64,000 bases of DNA from Manduca sexta (GCF_014839805.1 NC_051131.1:11644913-11708912), one strand, 5' to 3'. Counted from the stretch's first letter, positions 37,398 through 48,976 are shown. The notes: generated from the letters alone by a model not told the origin. Translations and numbers: made by a program.

Positions 37398-37700
37398 TAA
37401 CAATAATACCAGCCCTATGTTATAATACACTGCCCCCTGCTGAGCACGGGCCCTGGTACAGCGAGGATTTTAGGCGTTGATTCATCACGCTGCCCTAGTC
37501 CAGGCCGCAGATTTCACATATCTTTGAAATTCTTATGGAGAATTCTGACTTATTGATGTTTCCTCACGATTTTCCTTTGCTGTTAAAGCGAATGATAATT
37601 GATAAAAAAGTATCCACGTAACTTCGAAGAGTTATACGTGTGCCTTGATAGAACCTGCGGACTTTCATCTCGGCAGACATTTCCATTCCCCCCTGGACGA
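37398..37700 (-). repeat. SINE-1 degenerate full-length copy
   Basis: The reverse copy runs from ACCAGCCCTATGTTATAATA through the CCTCACGATTTTCC body to the head end ACCTGCGGACTTTCATCTCG. Confidence 0.65.
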
Positions 37701-37959
37701 ATAAAACAAATAATTTCAGGTCATAGAAACAATCTCGATGCGCAAATTGAACCCGAACACCTTAAAACTTACTTACTGGCTTAACACTCGCTACGCTATT
37801 GTAGTTACGTACGTTCGCCACTTACATAACTCTCCACGTGAGTTCGTCTCTTCATTGCCTTTACAGACGTAATTTTTAGGCTTACAATAAGCAATTAGTA
37901 CGCATTGAATTCTGTAGACAAGCATGGAGTTGACGTCAATATTTGCATTATACCCTATG

Positions 37960-38215
37960 TGGCGATAGGCCTGGGTAGATGTCACCGCAGTATCTATTTC
38001 TGCCGCCAAGCAGCACTTTGTAGTCACTATTGTGTTCTGGTTTGAAGGATATAATGGGATAGGAGGCGAGTCTATCGCCATGTCAAGCGCAAATTTCAAA
38101 CTCCGAGCTGATACTAAGTAGAAAAATACAAAATATCTGCCCGACCCGGGAATCTAACCCGAGACCTCAGCACTGCAGTCGTACCATAATACAACTACGC
38201 AACCGCGGCAGTCGA
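37960..38215 (-). repeat. Chimeric SINE: SINE-3 head joined to family D tail
   Basis: On the minus strand the SINE-3 head (reverse B box at about 38150) runs to CGCCTCCTATCCC near 38050. The sequence then switches to the family D segment (CTTCAAACC...CTTGGCGGCAGAAATAGA) instead of the usual SINE-3 tail. Confidence 0.55.
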
Positions 38216-38774
38216 CAAAAAGTTTTCGATGAATGAATATCATACACCGAATAAATAATGTCACCAAACGGTCTCACACATAGCTCTCAACATACTAGAA
38301 TGATACTTTTGTGTCGGTGAATCACGTACTTCCACAAGGGGCTTGGAAAACGCCCAGATCCAAAAATAGCAAAATCATTGGTAAATCACATCAAAAGTGT
38401 TACTACGGAATCCAACTTAGAATGTATTCCAATCGGCTACTTCTCCACTAAGCCATAGCGGCTCTCCATTCTAGAAATTAAACTGAACTTTTATAAGACC
38501 TAAAAGACGTTCAAAGATTTAAGCTGTAACAAGTTGAAACACTCAATATAAACGAACTCTTAAACTAAAAACTTGGCTGCACGGCGTGAAACCTTTGCAA
38601 GAATACGTAGAAAATATTATTGAGAAAGTATTGTAAGTAAAGTAAATAATTTCTATTTTACAAATAATAAATTATTGACTATTAAACATAATATTATTCC
38701 TACTCATTTAGCATATTCTTTAAAATATTTACTAACACAGTTATATATTTAAAATAAAGGTGATTTTCATATAA

Positions 38775-39058
38775 TAATAATAATATCAGCCTTATATTAT
38801 ATACTATCTCACCGCTGGGCACAGACCTCGTCTACTACTGAGAGGGATTAGGCCTTAGTCCTCTACGCTGGCCTAGTGCAGATTGGTAGACTTCACACAC
38901 CATCCAAATTGCTATAGAGAATTTCCCAGGTATACAAGTTTCCTCACGATGTTTTCCTTCACCGTTAAATCAAGCTATAATTCACAAAGAATACACACAT
39001 CATTTTAGAAAATTCAGAGATGTGTGAAATTGGGTTTTGAACCTGCACCTTTTTGAAT
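38775..39058 (-). repeat. SINE-1 copy, head-truncated
   Basis: The TAATAATAATATCAGCC tail (reversed), the GAGAGGGATTAGGCCTTAGT body and ATTCACAAAGAATACACACA are present. The sequence stops in the reversed B-box area (GAACCTGCACC). Confidence 0.75.
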
Positions 39059-39619
39059 TCGTGTCCGGAGTTTGTCGCGTGAAGTTGTTATGATTGCCAT
39101 ATACACTTAAAAAACAAGCCTCTATGATTTAGCACTGAACAAAACCTTTTTTTCGCGATTAAAGCGAACATTTTAGACTAGTACTCCATAGCTCCAGCAT
39201 TTCACTTCGGTTTAGCCGTAACAAATCTAGGTATACAACGTAACTAATTCATTTCCAAATTAATTATAGCAGTCTGGATGTATCGTATAACTATCAAATC
39301 AAGATTATTCTAAGAACAACAGCTCAGAATAATTAGACGACGAGATCCTTGCACATGAGGTTAGACAAAACGACACCCAGAGGTCATCGGTTTGAATAAA
39401 ATGTTCAAGACAATCTAAACCCGATTAAGATTCGATAGTGAGAGACAGCTTCGTTAATGTATCTCTACTAATCTAACGTGAGAAGATTAACAAACGCTGT
39501 GGTAATCTGTCTTGACGATTAAACGCGTCTCGTGTCCTGATTAATGCTAAAATGTTTTTTATTTAGAATATCTAATTAGGTGATTTATTTAAAAATGCAT
39601 AAGGAAAGAATATGACTAC

Positions 39620-39930
39620 CTCTACGACTACCATGTTGAGGTCTCGGTTTGGTTCTCCGGATCGGCTATATTAAGTTTTTCAGTATCAGCCCAGAGTTAG
39701 GATTTTGTGCCTGATATGGTGATAGCCGCGCCCGCATCACATTCTGGTATGAAAGACTCGAGGAAAATTGCATGTCATAATGAAAAATCGAATTCAAAAT
39801 GTATTTTGTATAATATAACAACATAATAAAACGTACTTTTCGCTTGGAAATATTGTTCACCATCATGATTGTGACGCCATTGCGCCTCTGCCAAACTTTG
39901 GGAGATTCAAAGCCCGTGGGTGTGTGTGTA
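39620..39930 (+). repeat. SINE-3 copy split by unrelated sequence
   Basis: The left part ends CCGCATCACATTCTGG near 39747. The tail motif resumes at ATTGCGCCTCTGCC near 39877. About 130 AT-rich bases between them are not SINE-like and may be a later insertion. Confidence 0.5.
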
Positions 39931-40861
39931 AAAAGAATATAACTACAAATAACTAGCCATGCTATACATTGCAGACAGTTTTATACGAATATTTTGTTGA
40001 TTCTTTACCATCACTACAAAGGCTGAAGGTACTAACTTAACTTCTACGTTCTCTAGCCTTTGTACACATCAAATCTTTTATGAAAGTAAATAAAAATAAA
40101 ATTAATTATACTCAGCGAGAATAACCTTTCTAACAGCAAAAAGCAGTTCCGTAGTTTTATAAATACTCTCTATAAATAAGCTTTATCTCTTTAAATACTA
40201 GTGTATCCAAACAATACACATTTGAACAGACTGTTGTCTAAAATCTCGCAATCTAGTGCATCTTAGAACAAATGTTGCTCAGCGGAATAATTCCCGAGTT
40301 GGATGAATTCTAACAAAGCTGATAAAACGGATGAATAAAACAATTGTGCCGTTATAAACACTTTACAGATGTATAAAGCAAAAACGACTTCAGGCTCGGC
40401 TTTTGCTCAAAATATTTACAGGTTTATCGCTTATATTGTTGTGACCATGAAATATTGCAAATTAGGACATTGTTCATTTTTTTGTATACGCTTTCGTGTT
40501 GCCAGTTTTTTTTCTTGTGATCATATTTAAAGAAACTATAGCACCATGAAATCAAATTCATAAATTATATCTAATCAAAGAGCATGTATCATATACATAT
40601 TTTTATAAACTTCTTAGTTGCTAATAAAAAATATGTGTATGAAAGTAGCAGCAAATTAAATTAATAATAACATTATTTACTGTAAAGTTGCAAGAATGTG
40701 GTTTTGCTGTAATTAGTCTCCAGGCGCTTGAATCCAGCACACTACTGTGTTATCTTTGTTGTTTTATACTTGCTTTGGGAAGTCGAATGTTATAATAAAC
40801 TTACATTGCACATTTTCATTTGCTAATAAGTACAATGAAATACTGGGTATTGGAAATTAAT

Positions 40862-40990
40862 ACATAACGAGATGGGGTCCTAAGTTCAATTCCCGGTGCC
40901 AGAAATCAAGGACTTTCAACGGGTTAAAGGTCATCCGGTTTTTTCACTAACTTGTCCATTTAGTCAACCCATTTACGGGTTTACTCTTGT
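40862..40990 (+). repeat. tRNA-like B-box remnant of a SINE
   Basis: AAGTTCAATTCCCGGTGCC is a B-box-like end with no cloverleaf upstream. The downstream GGTTAAAGGTCATCCGG body matches none of the three labelled families. Confidence 0.35.
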
Positions 40991-41360
40991 AATAATAAAT
41001 AATAACCTTTAATAATAATTAATAACCTTTGTAATAAGCGATACTTAAATATTGCTCATTAATCCGAATGAATTATAGAAGAGGAACATTTTTGACGCAA
41101 TAATCAACCCTATGTTATAAACCAATTTTAAACTGATTAACACATATCGTAGGGTTTTATATGTAACTCTAAATAACTCGTTCAAACCCTTAAAAGGGTG
41201 ACCTAGGTCCCTATCACCATCACTTGAATTGTTCTAACACCATTTACCGGGCATCGACCCACTCTTGGAATTGACGTCAGGAAGTGTAATCTAAGCCAAA
41301 TTCATTCTGTAACATATTTATAAAAAGTTGTGCAGCGACGACTTCATACTTTATAGTTTG

Positions 41361-41557
41361 GGGGCCCTATTTCGTCTACGGGGAGAAATCCGTCTTCTTG
41401 CAATTACGTCTATTCTTATTGAAAGAGCTTTGATAGCCGTATAAATAAATAGGGGATTTTTTGACTCTTATCTATATGGCTATCAAAGCTGCTGTTTAAT
41501 TAGAACGCTCGTAATTGCAAAAAGACGGATATGCCCACGTAGACGGAATACAGCCCC
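41361..41557. mobile_element. Foldback MITE, 197 bases
   Basis: The left arm starts GGGGCCCTATTTCGTCTACG and continues through AAATCCGTCTTCTTGCAATT. The right arm is its inverse (AATTGCAAAAAGACGGAT ... CGTAGACGGAATACAGCCCC). An inner TTTGATAGCC pair is also inverted. TTG flanks both ends (41358-41360, 41558-41560). No transposase is present. Confidence 0.75.
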
Positions 41558-41944
41558 TTGACAACATAAAAAAATCTACAAACACGCAAACCATGGCAAC
41601 CGCAAGCTCGGCGGCTTTATAAGGGTACGTTCTGCACAAGTAACGGGCGAGTTTATAATGAGCCAGCGCAGGTTTTTATGGCACTCGTTTCACGGCTCTG
41701 CAAGTGTCGTATTTAAAGATCACAGACGCGATACGCTCGAATATTCGTTTATGTTTCACTTATCTTGTATCGCATGGTTTGCGCGGTTAATGCGCTTTAC
41801 AAATAACACATTATGGTTTGAAAATTGTATTCTTTATATGAGAAAATGTTCCCATACAAAACTTGAGACTGATGACTTCAGTATAAACAACAGAAAGCAA
41901 TTATATAAGCCTAATGTAAGCGGCTGATTATACCCTTCTGTTGT

Positions 41945-42050
41945 AAGAAATTAATGACACACACATCACGCATTTATCCCCGAAGAGGTATGCAGAGGCT
42001 TGCGCCTGGGCGCCAATTAGTTCCGTCCTATGATGTGATAGGGGGCGAGA
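41945..42050 (-). repeat. SINE-3 3' fragment
   Basis: CATTTATCCCCGAAGAGGTA, GCAGAGGC and CCGTCCTATGATGTGATAGG are the reverse of the SINE-3 tail. Confidence 0.65.
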
Positions 42051-42204
42051 AAAAGAAAATAAATGATACAGTTGAGTAAAAGATATTTTACTGACACAAG
42101 TGTTTATTTTGAAGTTAGTTAACTATGTAAAAAAAACAATAGAATACTTGAAAATAACACAGCCACAACAAAGATTACATTCTACAACACTTTCTAGTCA
42201 ATAC

Positions 42205-42350
42205 AATTACGGCGGACTATTCGGAACCGGATATACACAGGCTGATCCCGGAACGCGTACACACACTACTACCATTATAGGGGGTTATACGCCTTGTGTA
42301 CGGTGGTCACTATCGGGGATACAAATATCCTTCCACCAGCCACTGTGTTA
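42205..42350 (-). repeat. Family E fragment
   Basis: GGAACCGGATATACACAGGC, GATCCCGGAACGCG and CCTTGTGTACGGTGGTC match 51890-51980. Confidence 0.65.
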
Positions 42351-42827
42351 TTCTTAAAAACAGCTTTCAATGTTCTACTAAATTGTCTCACACGATGCAA
42401 CATGAATATGCAATTTTAGCTCTTAACGCTTTGTTGAACAAGTGCCAAAATGACTTATGCTAACGTAATAAAACTATGTTATGAGACAAGACTTAATCCG
42501 TCAACACAGCGCCACAAGAGAACAAACAAATAAGTATCCGCATAAAAAGGCGGCTTCGCAATTTTGACTGGTTTGGAAAAGAATAAAAACATAAATTTAA
42601 TGCTATAACATATATGAAACACTTAACAACATTTTATTATAAAATAAAAGAAATATAAAATAAATTAAATTTTTCACGCAATGTTTTGTAATTATAATTT
42701 CTGAATGGTGCTGCTATTGTTATTGGAAGGACGTGTCAATTCCTTTCATAGTTGTGTGTATTGTAAACCAATTAAGTATATTTAAAAACCTAAAACGTCT
42801 GGGTGCTTGGAATCGGTAGGAGTTAGT

Positions 42828-43015
42828 GTTTTATATATTGAAAATAAAATATTTTACGGAGTTTGTCGCGGTTTTTTATTATGATTTTCTCCCGACGACG
42901 TTTCGAAGACTTTGTAGCCTTCATGGTCAGGAGGGGACTGAAGTGTTGGTCATCCGAAAAGTCAAAGTTACAATGTCTACCCACATTTTACAATTATACA
43001 AAAAAAAATAATTGT
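42828..43015. mobile_element. MITE-A, one-armed copy
   Basis: It runs from AAAATATTTTACGGAGTTTG through TTTCTCCCGACGACGTTTCG and GAAAAGTCAAAGTTACAATG to ACAATTATACAAAAA. The right arm is missing. Confidence 0.6.
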
Positions 43016-43339
43016 TTTAGCTATTAATTTAATTTATACAGCTATGACAATGAGAAATAAACTCGACGGAATATGAGTGTATTTCATAATCATATTTACC
43101 AACGCGTCAAATCATACGTAAATTTATACTTACATAATACCAAAGAGTTCCAAGATTATATAGAGCGGATATTGGGAAGACTGTCATACAAAAATTTTGC
43201 GCTTATGTGATGGTTACTCAATCTACTGTGAAATAGCAAAACACCAATGTAAAATACTGCAAATTTTTCCCATATCATTTGCACGTTTTTAATGCGAATA
43301 TTAGCATATTTTCTGTAAATATGTTATTTTTGTATTATT

Positions 43340-43680
43340 ATCTACTAGCGACCCGCCCCGGCTCCGCACAGGTGCAATGCTGATACTAAATACACTACGG
43401 AAAAATTGTGAACGTTGTATATAAAAACATAGCGGCCCGCTCTGGCTTCGCACGGGTATAACATAACAAAATAACAGTATTTCTCCACTATTTAATGGAT
43501 GTTATTATACATGTAAACCTTCCTCTTGAATCACTCTATCTATTAAAAAAACCGCATCAAAATCCGTTGCGTAGTTTTAAAGATTTAAGCATACAAAGGG
43601 TCATAGGGACAGAGAAAGCGACTTTGATTTATACTATGTAGTGAAGGACTCTGTGTCATATTGTCATACGGACATTACAA
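43340..43680 (-). mobile_element. Two Helitron-like termini in tandem
   Basis: ACTAGCGACCCGCCCCGGC at about 43345 and a second AGCGGCCCGCTCTGGCTTCG at about 43430 are 85 bases apart. One body follows, with AAATCCGTTGCGTAGTTTTA. It may be a nested or duplicated insertion. Confidence 0.5.
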
Positions 43681-43689
43681 TAAGACAGC

Positions 43690-44940
43690 GAATTATTACC
43701 AATTGATAGTAAGTTTTGGAGCAAAAGTTTGACCCTGGTGTCCGGTTTATAACTAACTATATAGTTTAATATCTAACAGAAATTTAAAGACTTCGAAATT
43801 TCATTTATTTATTTATTTATTATACACAGGAACATCAACAGTTTACACATACAATTAATATTAGTTCAATTTTCTTAGTATAGTATTGTTCTTATGTGCT
43901 TACCAAATAAAGATGTACCATCATTCACAAATACACTTATTACGAACAGACTGTTATAATAGTATGACACTGAGAAAATGACTGCTTATGTAATCAAGGT
44001 AATATGGTTAACAAATTTAAACATTAATATGAACTATAAAAAAACAACATATAAGCAATTCAAGAACTTGGTTAGCATGTAGCAATAAACACACCAAATA
44101 CCATTTCATTAACATCTGTTTTAACATACTATAAATAGTATTTATAACAAATAAATGTATACTTAGTCCATTATAATTTTACCAAGTTGTCAAAGGTAAT
44201 ATCACCAATTAACACCTCTAGACAGATATACTCAAAAACAATGTTATCTCAAACGCCAAAATCCATCAGAATATAACGAACCATTCATAGCAGTAGCATA
44301 TCTAATTCTGCAACATCTGTGTTTACAAGTCCATTGATTCCCTCAGGCAACGTGTACAAGCTATGAAGCGTACTATGGCGGAAGATCCATCGGTACAGGC
44401 CTCACACCCTGCCCTATATCCATACTAATACTATAAATGCTGAAGTAACTATACACCATTTTATAGTTGTTTTGGAACCAAAATGTGGTTACTTAAAACA
44501 ATTTGTAGGACCGAAAACAAAAAAGTGAATTATTTGTATTGTTGCTAATAAAAAAAATAGTTTATCATAATATGTTTCACTCGTTCAGTTCAGTATCAGA
44601 TTGATAATGATAGTAACGTCGCGACAATTAATTCATAGTCGAATGGCAGCGATCATAGGGATCGTAGTAGTACGTGATTTTGTTGCATTACCACGAGTTC
44701 TCCTTTATTATGAGTAAACATATACGTACATAAAAATAATATTTTATTATATTGGTATTTTTTTGAAACTCTATAATTGATATAGATATTAAAATATTCG
44801 ATTCCAAAACGACTATAAAATCACGTTGTACATATATCTATTATGCTCAATTTTAATAAAAATCTGGTACAATGTAAGCTTGAACAATAAGCAAAGATAT
44901 ATGTTTTTACTACAATTTTCCGTGTGTTTCACGCGAGCGG
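43690..44940. other. AT-rich intergenic DNA, nothing recognised
   Basis: No open frame with splice support and no match to the labelled repeats. It includes a short (TTTA)n run at about 43801-43820. Confidence 0.5.
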
Positions 44941-44966
44941 GTCTGCGGGATGCAATTGTTATACCA

Positions 44967-45012
44967 TGACGTCATTACTTTATATAGATTTAGAAACGTT
45001 TGATACATTCCT
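44967..45012 (+). promoter_or_regulatory. Promoter-like CRE plus TATA plus initiator-like site
   Basis: TGACGTCA (44967-44974) is followed seven bases later by TATATAGA (44981-44988). An initiator-like ACATTC lies about 25-28 bases further on. The arrangement is right for a plus-strand core promoter. The nearest plus-strand gene is the secreted-peptide gene about 3 kb downstream. Confidence 0.3.
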
Positions 45013-45097
45013 GTAAATGTGGAACGAATCTCTGTGTTCGATGTTTGTTGCGAGTTTGCGCTCGTTTCTCATTAATAACTTCTGCAGAAGCATACAA

Positions 45098-45178
45098 AAA
45101 CGAGTATTGAATACTTGTGTACAGTAATAACGACAGAATAAACGAGCGATAGAATAAACGAGTATTGAATACTTGTGC
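45098..45178 (+). repeat. Direct duplication with 58-base spacing
   Basis: ACGAGTATTGAATACTTGTG occurs at about 45100 and again at about 45158. Confidence 0.75.
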
Positions 45179-46609
45179 TGTCGCGTCGTATGTGAAGGAG
45201 AAATAGATTAATATAATATATCGTGTTATGAAGAAGTACATACTCTACAGCATTTTTTCAATTCTGGTGAAGGAACATTGTACTAAATGTTGGAGTGCAA
45301 TTCATTCGGACTTACTGTACGTCTGAACTGTGCCGGCCTATCATCTGTCTTATCGCATGTCTTCAGAACAAATAACCGATGGGTTTTTCGCCAAGTCCAG
45401 TCAGCCAAAAAAGTAGCTGAACTAATTTAAAACACTTTTACATATTAACTTCAATTGAAATTTTCATTGTTCTCTATCCAAAATAAAGTGAACTGTAAAG
45501 TTTATTTTAGTGAAGAAAAAACTATTATTAGCACGGACACAAAAGTTTAACGGCGTATTGAATTTCAATTTGTTCAGCTGCTTTCGTGGCTGACTGTACC
45601 TACAGTGATCACTATATAGTACACAGCGTTCAGTAAGGCTGTTACACTCTTTAAAATACATTGCGAACAAAGTAACCTATTCGTGTTGGCATAATAGCAC
45701 GTTACCGACATAACGATCGCAATATCTCGCCGCAAACGCATTTGATGAACTCTAAAAACGTCAGCGGCCATCCCGCTGGGCTTTGTGTAGCATCAACAGA
45801 ATATATTATTGTCCATAATATTTAATGTTACAATGTTTGAGCAAACCTTTGTAATGGAACGCAGATGTGGACATTAGATGCAGCATTATGGACTTTGATT
45901 GGAAAAATATTAAAATCTTTATAAATTATAATAGTTTTAATGTTTGGGGAATATTTTATTTGTAATTTAATAAAACTATTTTAATTTTTATGTTATAACG
46001 TAAAATCATAGATCAATATTAGTAGTTACTGGCAATTCTGTCTTAAATGGCTTGAAAAAAGTAGTAGAATAGTCAGAAAACCGACAAGAAGTTTCTGATT
46101 TAGTCTTGCGTTTAGTAGTCACTGATGTTATGTGTCTTCAAATCTTATACTTAAGTTTAATATAAATACGACCGAAATTCAACTACTAAAAACGCTTCGT
46201 ATTAATCGTAAAGCAACGAGTTCAATACAACCTACAAACAATAAGAAAGCAATACACTATTTTACATACACTCGAAATTCCCCACGCTGTTAGAGATTGA
46301 CAGCGCTGCCAAATAAAGCGAGACTTGAGGCACAGCGCGCCAGTGTTCGCACTCACAACTCGACATACCCAATCCAATTGTCAATTTTACCAATATTGTT
46401 CGAGGAACAATACGAAATTGGCAAAAATGGCTGCCACGATTTGTATTATAAATACAATATGCAACAGCCGATGGAAATCAAAACGGTTTTTAAAGGTTTG
46501 GAAAATAATATTGCTGTTTTCTTTTTTGTGTTTTACGAGTATGTGATTTCCATTTTGACAGTAGCTAATCCTACCTACATTATTAAAATTTAAATGAGTA
46601 CGAGCGTTC

Positions 46610-46795
46610 TACATGCATCATTACAATATAAATGTGTACCACCGGCTTAAGTTTGAGCCCTGGATCGGGTCTATATCTACATATGGGGTCTGGAATTGTA
46701 TCCAATAAATGGGAATAGGCCGTCTCTTTATTACATGACACATAATGTAGCTAAATGTGGGTGTTTTAACTCTACCTTTGCAAAGGGAAAAGACA
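46610..46795 (+). repeat. SINE-3 degenerate copy
   Basis: GTTTGAGCCCTGGATCGGGT (B-box region), GGGTCTGGAATTGTATCC, ATTACATGACAC and AATGTGGGTG follow SINE-3 order. The copy is old and diverged. Confidence 0.45.
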
Positions 46796-47261
46796 ATTTA
46801 ATATGCTAAAGCTAATTGATTCTCAGATTTTGAATTTAAAGTCCAGGCAGTAAATTTAATTATTCATGATCTTCAGTAACGAGAAAATCTTTTCTCTGCC
46901 GAACACCGCACTCCCCATCGGTACATCTTACATAATAGCAAAATAAACGTTAATTTTCATCAACAAAGCCTTCCATAGTTTAATTGTTTCGAGAGCTTAC
47001 TCGAGCAATAACCATTTTCATCGCCTTCCAATAAATCTATCGACGAAATTTAAGAGAAAATAATGTGGAACCAATTAATATCAAGTCTACTGAGAAATCT
47101 ATTTTGTAGACAAGAAAACGGAGCATGAACGTGACATAGAAAGTAATGATCTGTCATTTTCTCAGGTAATATTTTGATAATTTTGAAATTATTATAATTT
47201 GCCAGACAATTTTTAAACCATTCTAAAAGTATTATGATTTCGTATGTTTACGCAAATGTCA

Positions 47262-47495
47262 GATTTTAATAAAACTATTTTACGGATTTTACCACGGTTC
47301 TTTATTATTTTCTCCCGACGTTTCGAAGACTTTGCAACCTTCTTGGTCACGGGTGGGGCTGAGGTGTTGGTCATTCGAAAACTCAGTTATACCTACCTTA
47401 CATACCTACATATACCTACAAAAATATACATACATTTTACAATTATATTTTTTTTATACTGTGATAAAATACGTAAAATAGTTTTATTGAGACAT
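47262..47495. mobile_element. MITE-A copy with both arms
   Basis: The left arm TTTTAATAAAACTATTTTACGG and the right arm CGTAAAATAGTTTTATTGAG are inverted. The core is TCTCCCGACGTTTCGAAGAC and GAGGTGTTGGTCATTCG. It lies 49 bases upstream of the possible exon at 47544. Confidence 0.7.
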
Positions 47496-47543
47496 TCTAA
47501 AAATAGTATATTATTTCGATATAATTATAAAAAAATTACATTA

Positions 47544-47615
47544 ATGGCTCGCGGCACCGTCTGTCTGTATTTTCTTGAAATGATAACTCCCTTGTGCATT
47601 TTACTTGGATTAAAT
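47544..47615 (+). CDS. Possible upstream exon (24 codons) of the secreted-peptide gene
   Basis: An ATG (TTAATGGC context) opens 24 codons, starting M-A-R-G-T-V-C-L-Y-F, that end exactly at a perfect GTAAGT donor (47616-47621) in phase 0. Joined to the acceptor at 47990, the frame runs on through 47991-48044 and exon 2, which would give about 111 residues. Frame agreement at one junction has a one-in-three chance of being accidental. A MITE-A copy ends just upstream at about 47495. It may be non-coding or a chance donor; the 73-residue form with its cleaner signal peptide is preferred. Confidence 0.25.
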
Positions 47616-47990
47616 GTAAGTGATTAAAATTATGAAATGAAAAATCTTGTCAATTCCCTTTAGCTTTTAGGTCTAATATTTATGAACAACATATTATTAC
47701 TCTAAGTAGAGTGATATAATATTAAATACAAATTAATTGCACTGCTTTTTTTACGCAAAGGTTATTATGCAATTTTTCAATACATTAACCAAGTCACTTT
47801 TGCATGATTTATAATTTATTATATAAAACCTGATTACGGATAAATTACTATTTAATCATTCGTATAAATTGTTTCAAAGGAAAATTTCTGATTTCTTTAA
47901 GTAATAACATCACCGCACGCATGTTTCGCTTATTAACCTAAAAACTAACCTAGCTAATAAGTATAGGCTGATCATTAATTTATTTTCCAG

Positions 47991-48032
47991 TGTGTGTTCG
48001 ATTTTCGACTGCATTATACATTATTTTTTAAA
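47991..48032 (+). other. 5' UTR part of the exon carrying the secreted-peptide start
   Basis: A strong 3' splice site (TTTATTTTCCAG ending at 47990, with a GCTGAT-type branch sequence about 20 bases earlier) immediately precedes this 42-base stretch leading to the ATG at 48033. The most likely reading is that the gene has a 5' exon further upstream. The stretch is open in the same frame as the peptide, so a longer N-terminus is possible. Confidence 0.45.
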
Positions 48033-48505
48033 ATGAAGTTTTTTGTAAGTGTGCCAGTAATTTATTTTTATATCAAAGAGGTTTATAGTGTTTTTTTTTA
48101 TTTTGTTACATATTGTTCAAAATTTGTTGTTCTCTTTTTAAAAATCACTAAAATTTATTTTTTAATTCTTAGATTATAGAGCAACAGAACGTAAATCATA
48201 AGCGATATAAAAGATAAAGACATCTATCTATATACAATATATTGTAATAAGTAGGTACATAATTTATATATTCAATACCGAACTTTAATTCCTAGGATAT
48301 CATTCTCTTACTTACCTTGGTATGCGGAATATTCGCTCGCCCACACCCGCCTCACTACAAGCATGACATCGTGGTACCGACCACTGCTTCCATCACCACC
48401 AGCTTGAGACCCCTGACGGCAGACCAGCAAATTATACTGGCACTCTTGGAGACCATAGCAGGAACGTCGGACAATTCCAATGTATTAGACGGTGTGAGAG
48501 CGTAA
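48033..48505 (+). CDS. Small secreted peptide precursor, 73 aa, two exons (join 48033-48044, 48296-48505)
   Basis: Exon 1 encodes only M-K-F-F (ATG in context TTAAAATG) and ends at a perfect GTAAGT donor (48045-48050). Exon 2 begins after TTCCTAG at 48295. The intron is 251 bases, phase 0. The joined N-terminus, MKFFDIILLLTLVCGIFA, is a classic signal peptide: Lys at position 2, a Leu/Ile-rich core, and a G-I-F-A cleavage site at about 18/19. The predicted mature part is about 55 residues, starts RPHPPHYKHD, has no cysteine and no dibasic site, and contains a Leu/Ile-rich likely helix at about 43-58 before D/N-rich residues and a C-terminal VRA. Exon 2 is GC-richer than its surroundings. AATAAA-type signals follow at about 48620 and 48634. 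I recognise no family; it could be a secreted effector, hormone-like or cuticle/silk-associated peptide, and nothing here decides. A 5' splice acceptor at 47990 suggests an upstream exon. Confidence 0.72.
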
Positions 48506-48976
48506 CATTTATATATAAAAGCAATATTGTTTTTTGTAAACTATCTTCGAAAACGCATGTTATAAATAGTTGAATATTAATCATAATTAAATAATATGTA
48601 TTTTATGTTACAAAATTATAATAAAGGAGGTCGTGACAATAAATTAAACCTCGGTAAAAAAAAGGAATATTCCCTTTTAATTAAGACGTCAAAGAATTGT
48701 CTTTGTGTAATTAATTAATTTATATTTATACATCATTCTGAATATAATGCTAAAAAATATATATATTAGCACCTTTAGAATTACAATGACACAAGTGCAA
48801 AAAAAAATTGACTTTATAATCTAAAGCATTTGAAAAGTGACAAACTATCTTATGCAACATCGACTTTCGGTAATTGCACGAAATACTACTTTTTTGAACA
48901 TGCGTCAATGCAATTCTAAACATACGTATTATTGTCGCACCTTATAATGATTTCTTATGTTTACGCGAATATTAAA

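Noticed and set aside
40862..40900. tRNA gene from a B-box-like GTTCAATTCCCGG
   Set aside because: No A box or acceptor-stem pairing upstream.
46433..46552. Short frame starting AAAATGGCTGCC (ideal start context), 39 codons
   Set aside because: It is too short, with no signal peptide or splice partner. The start context alone is not enough.
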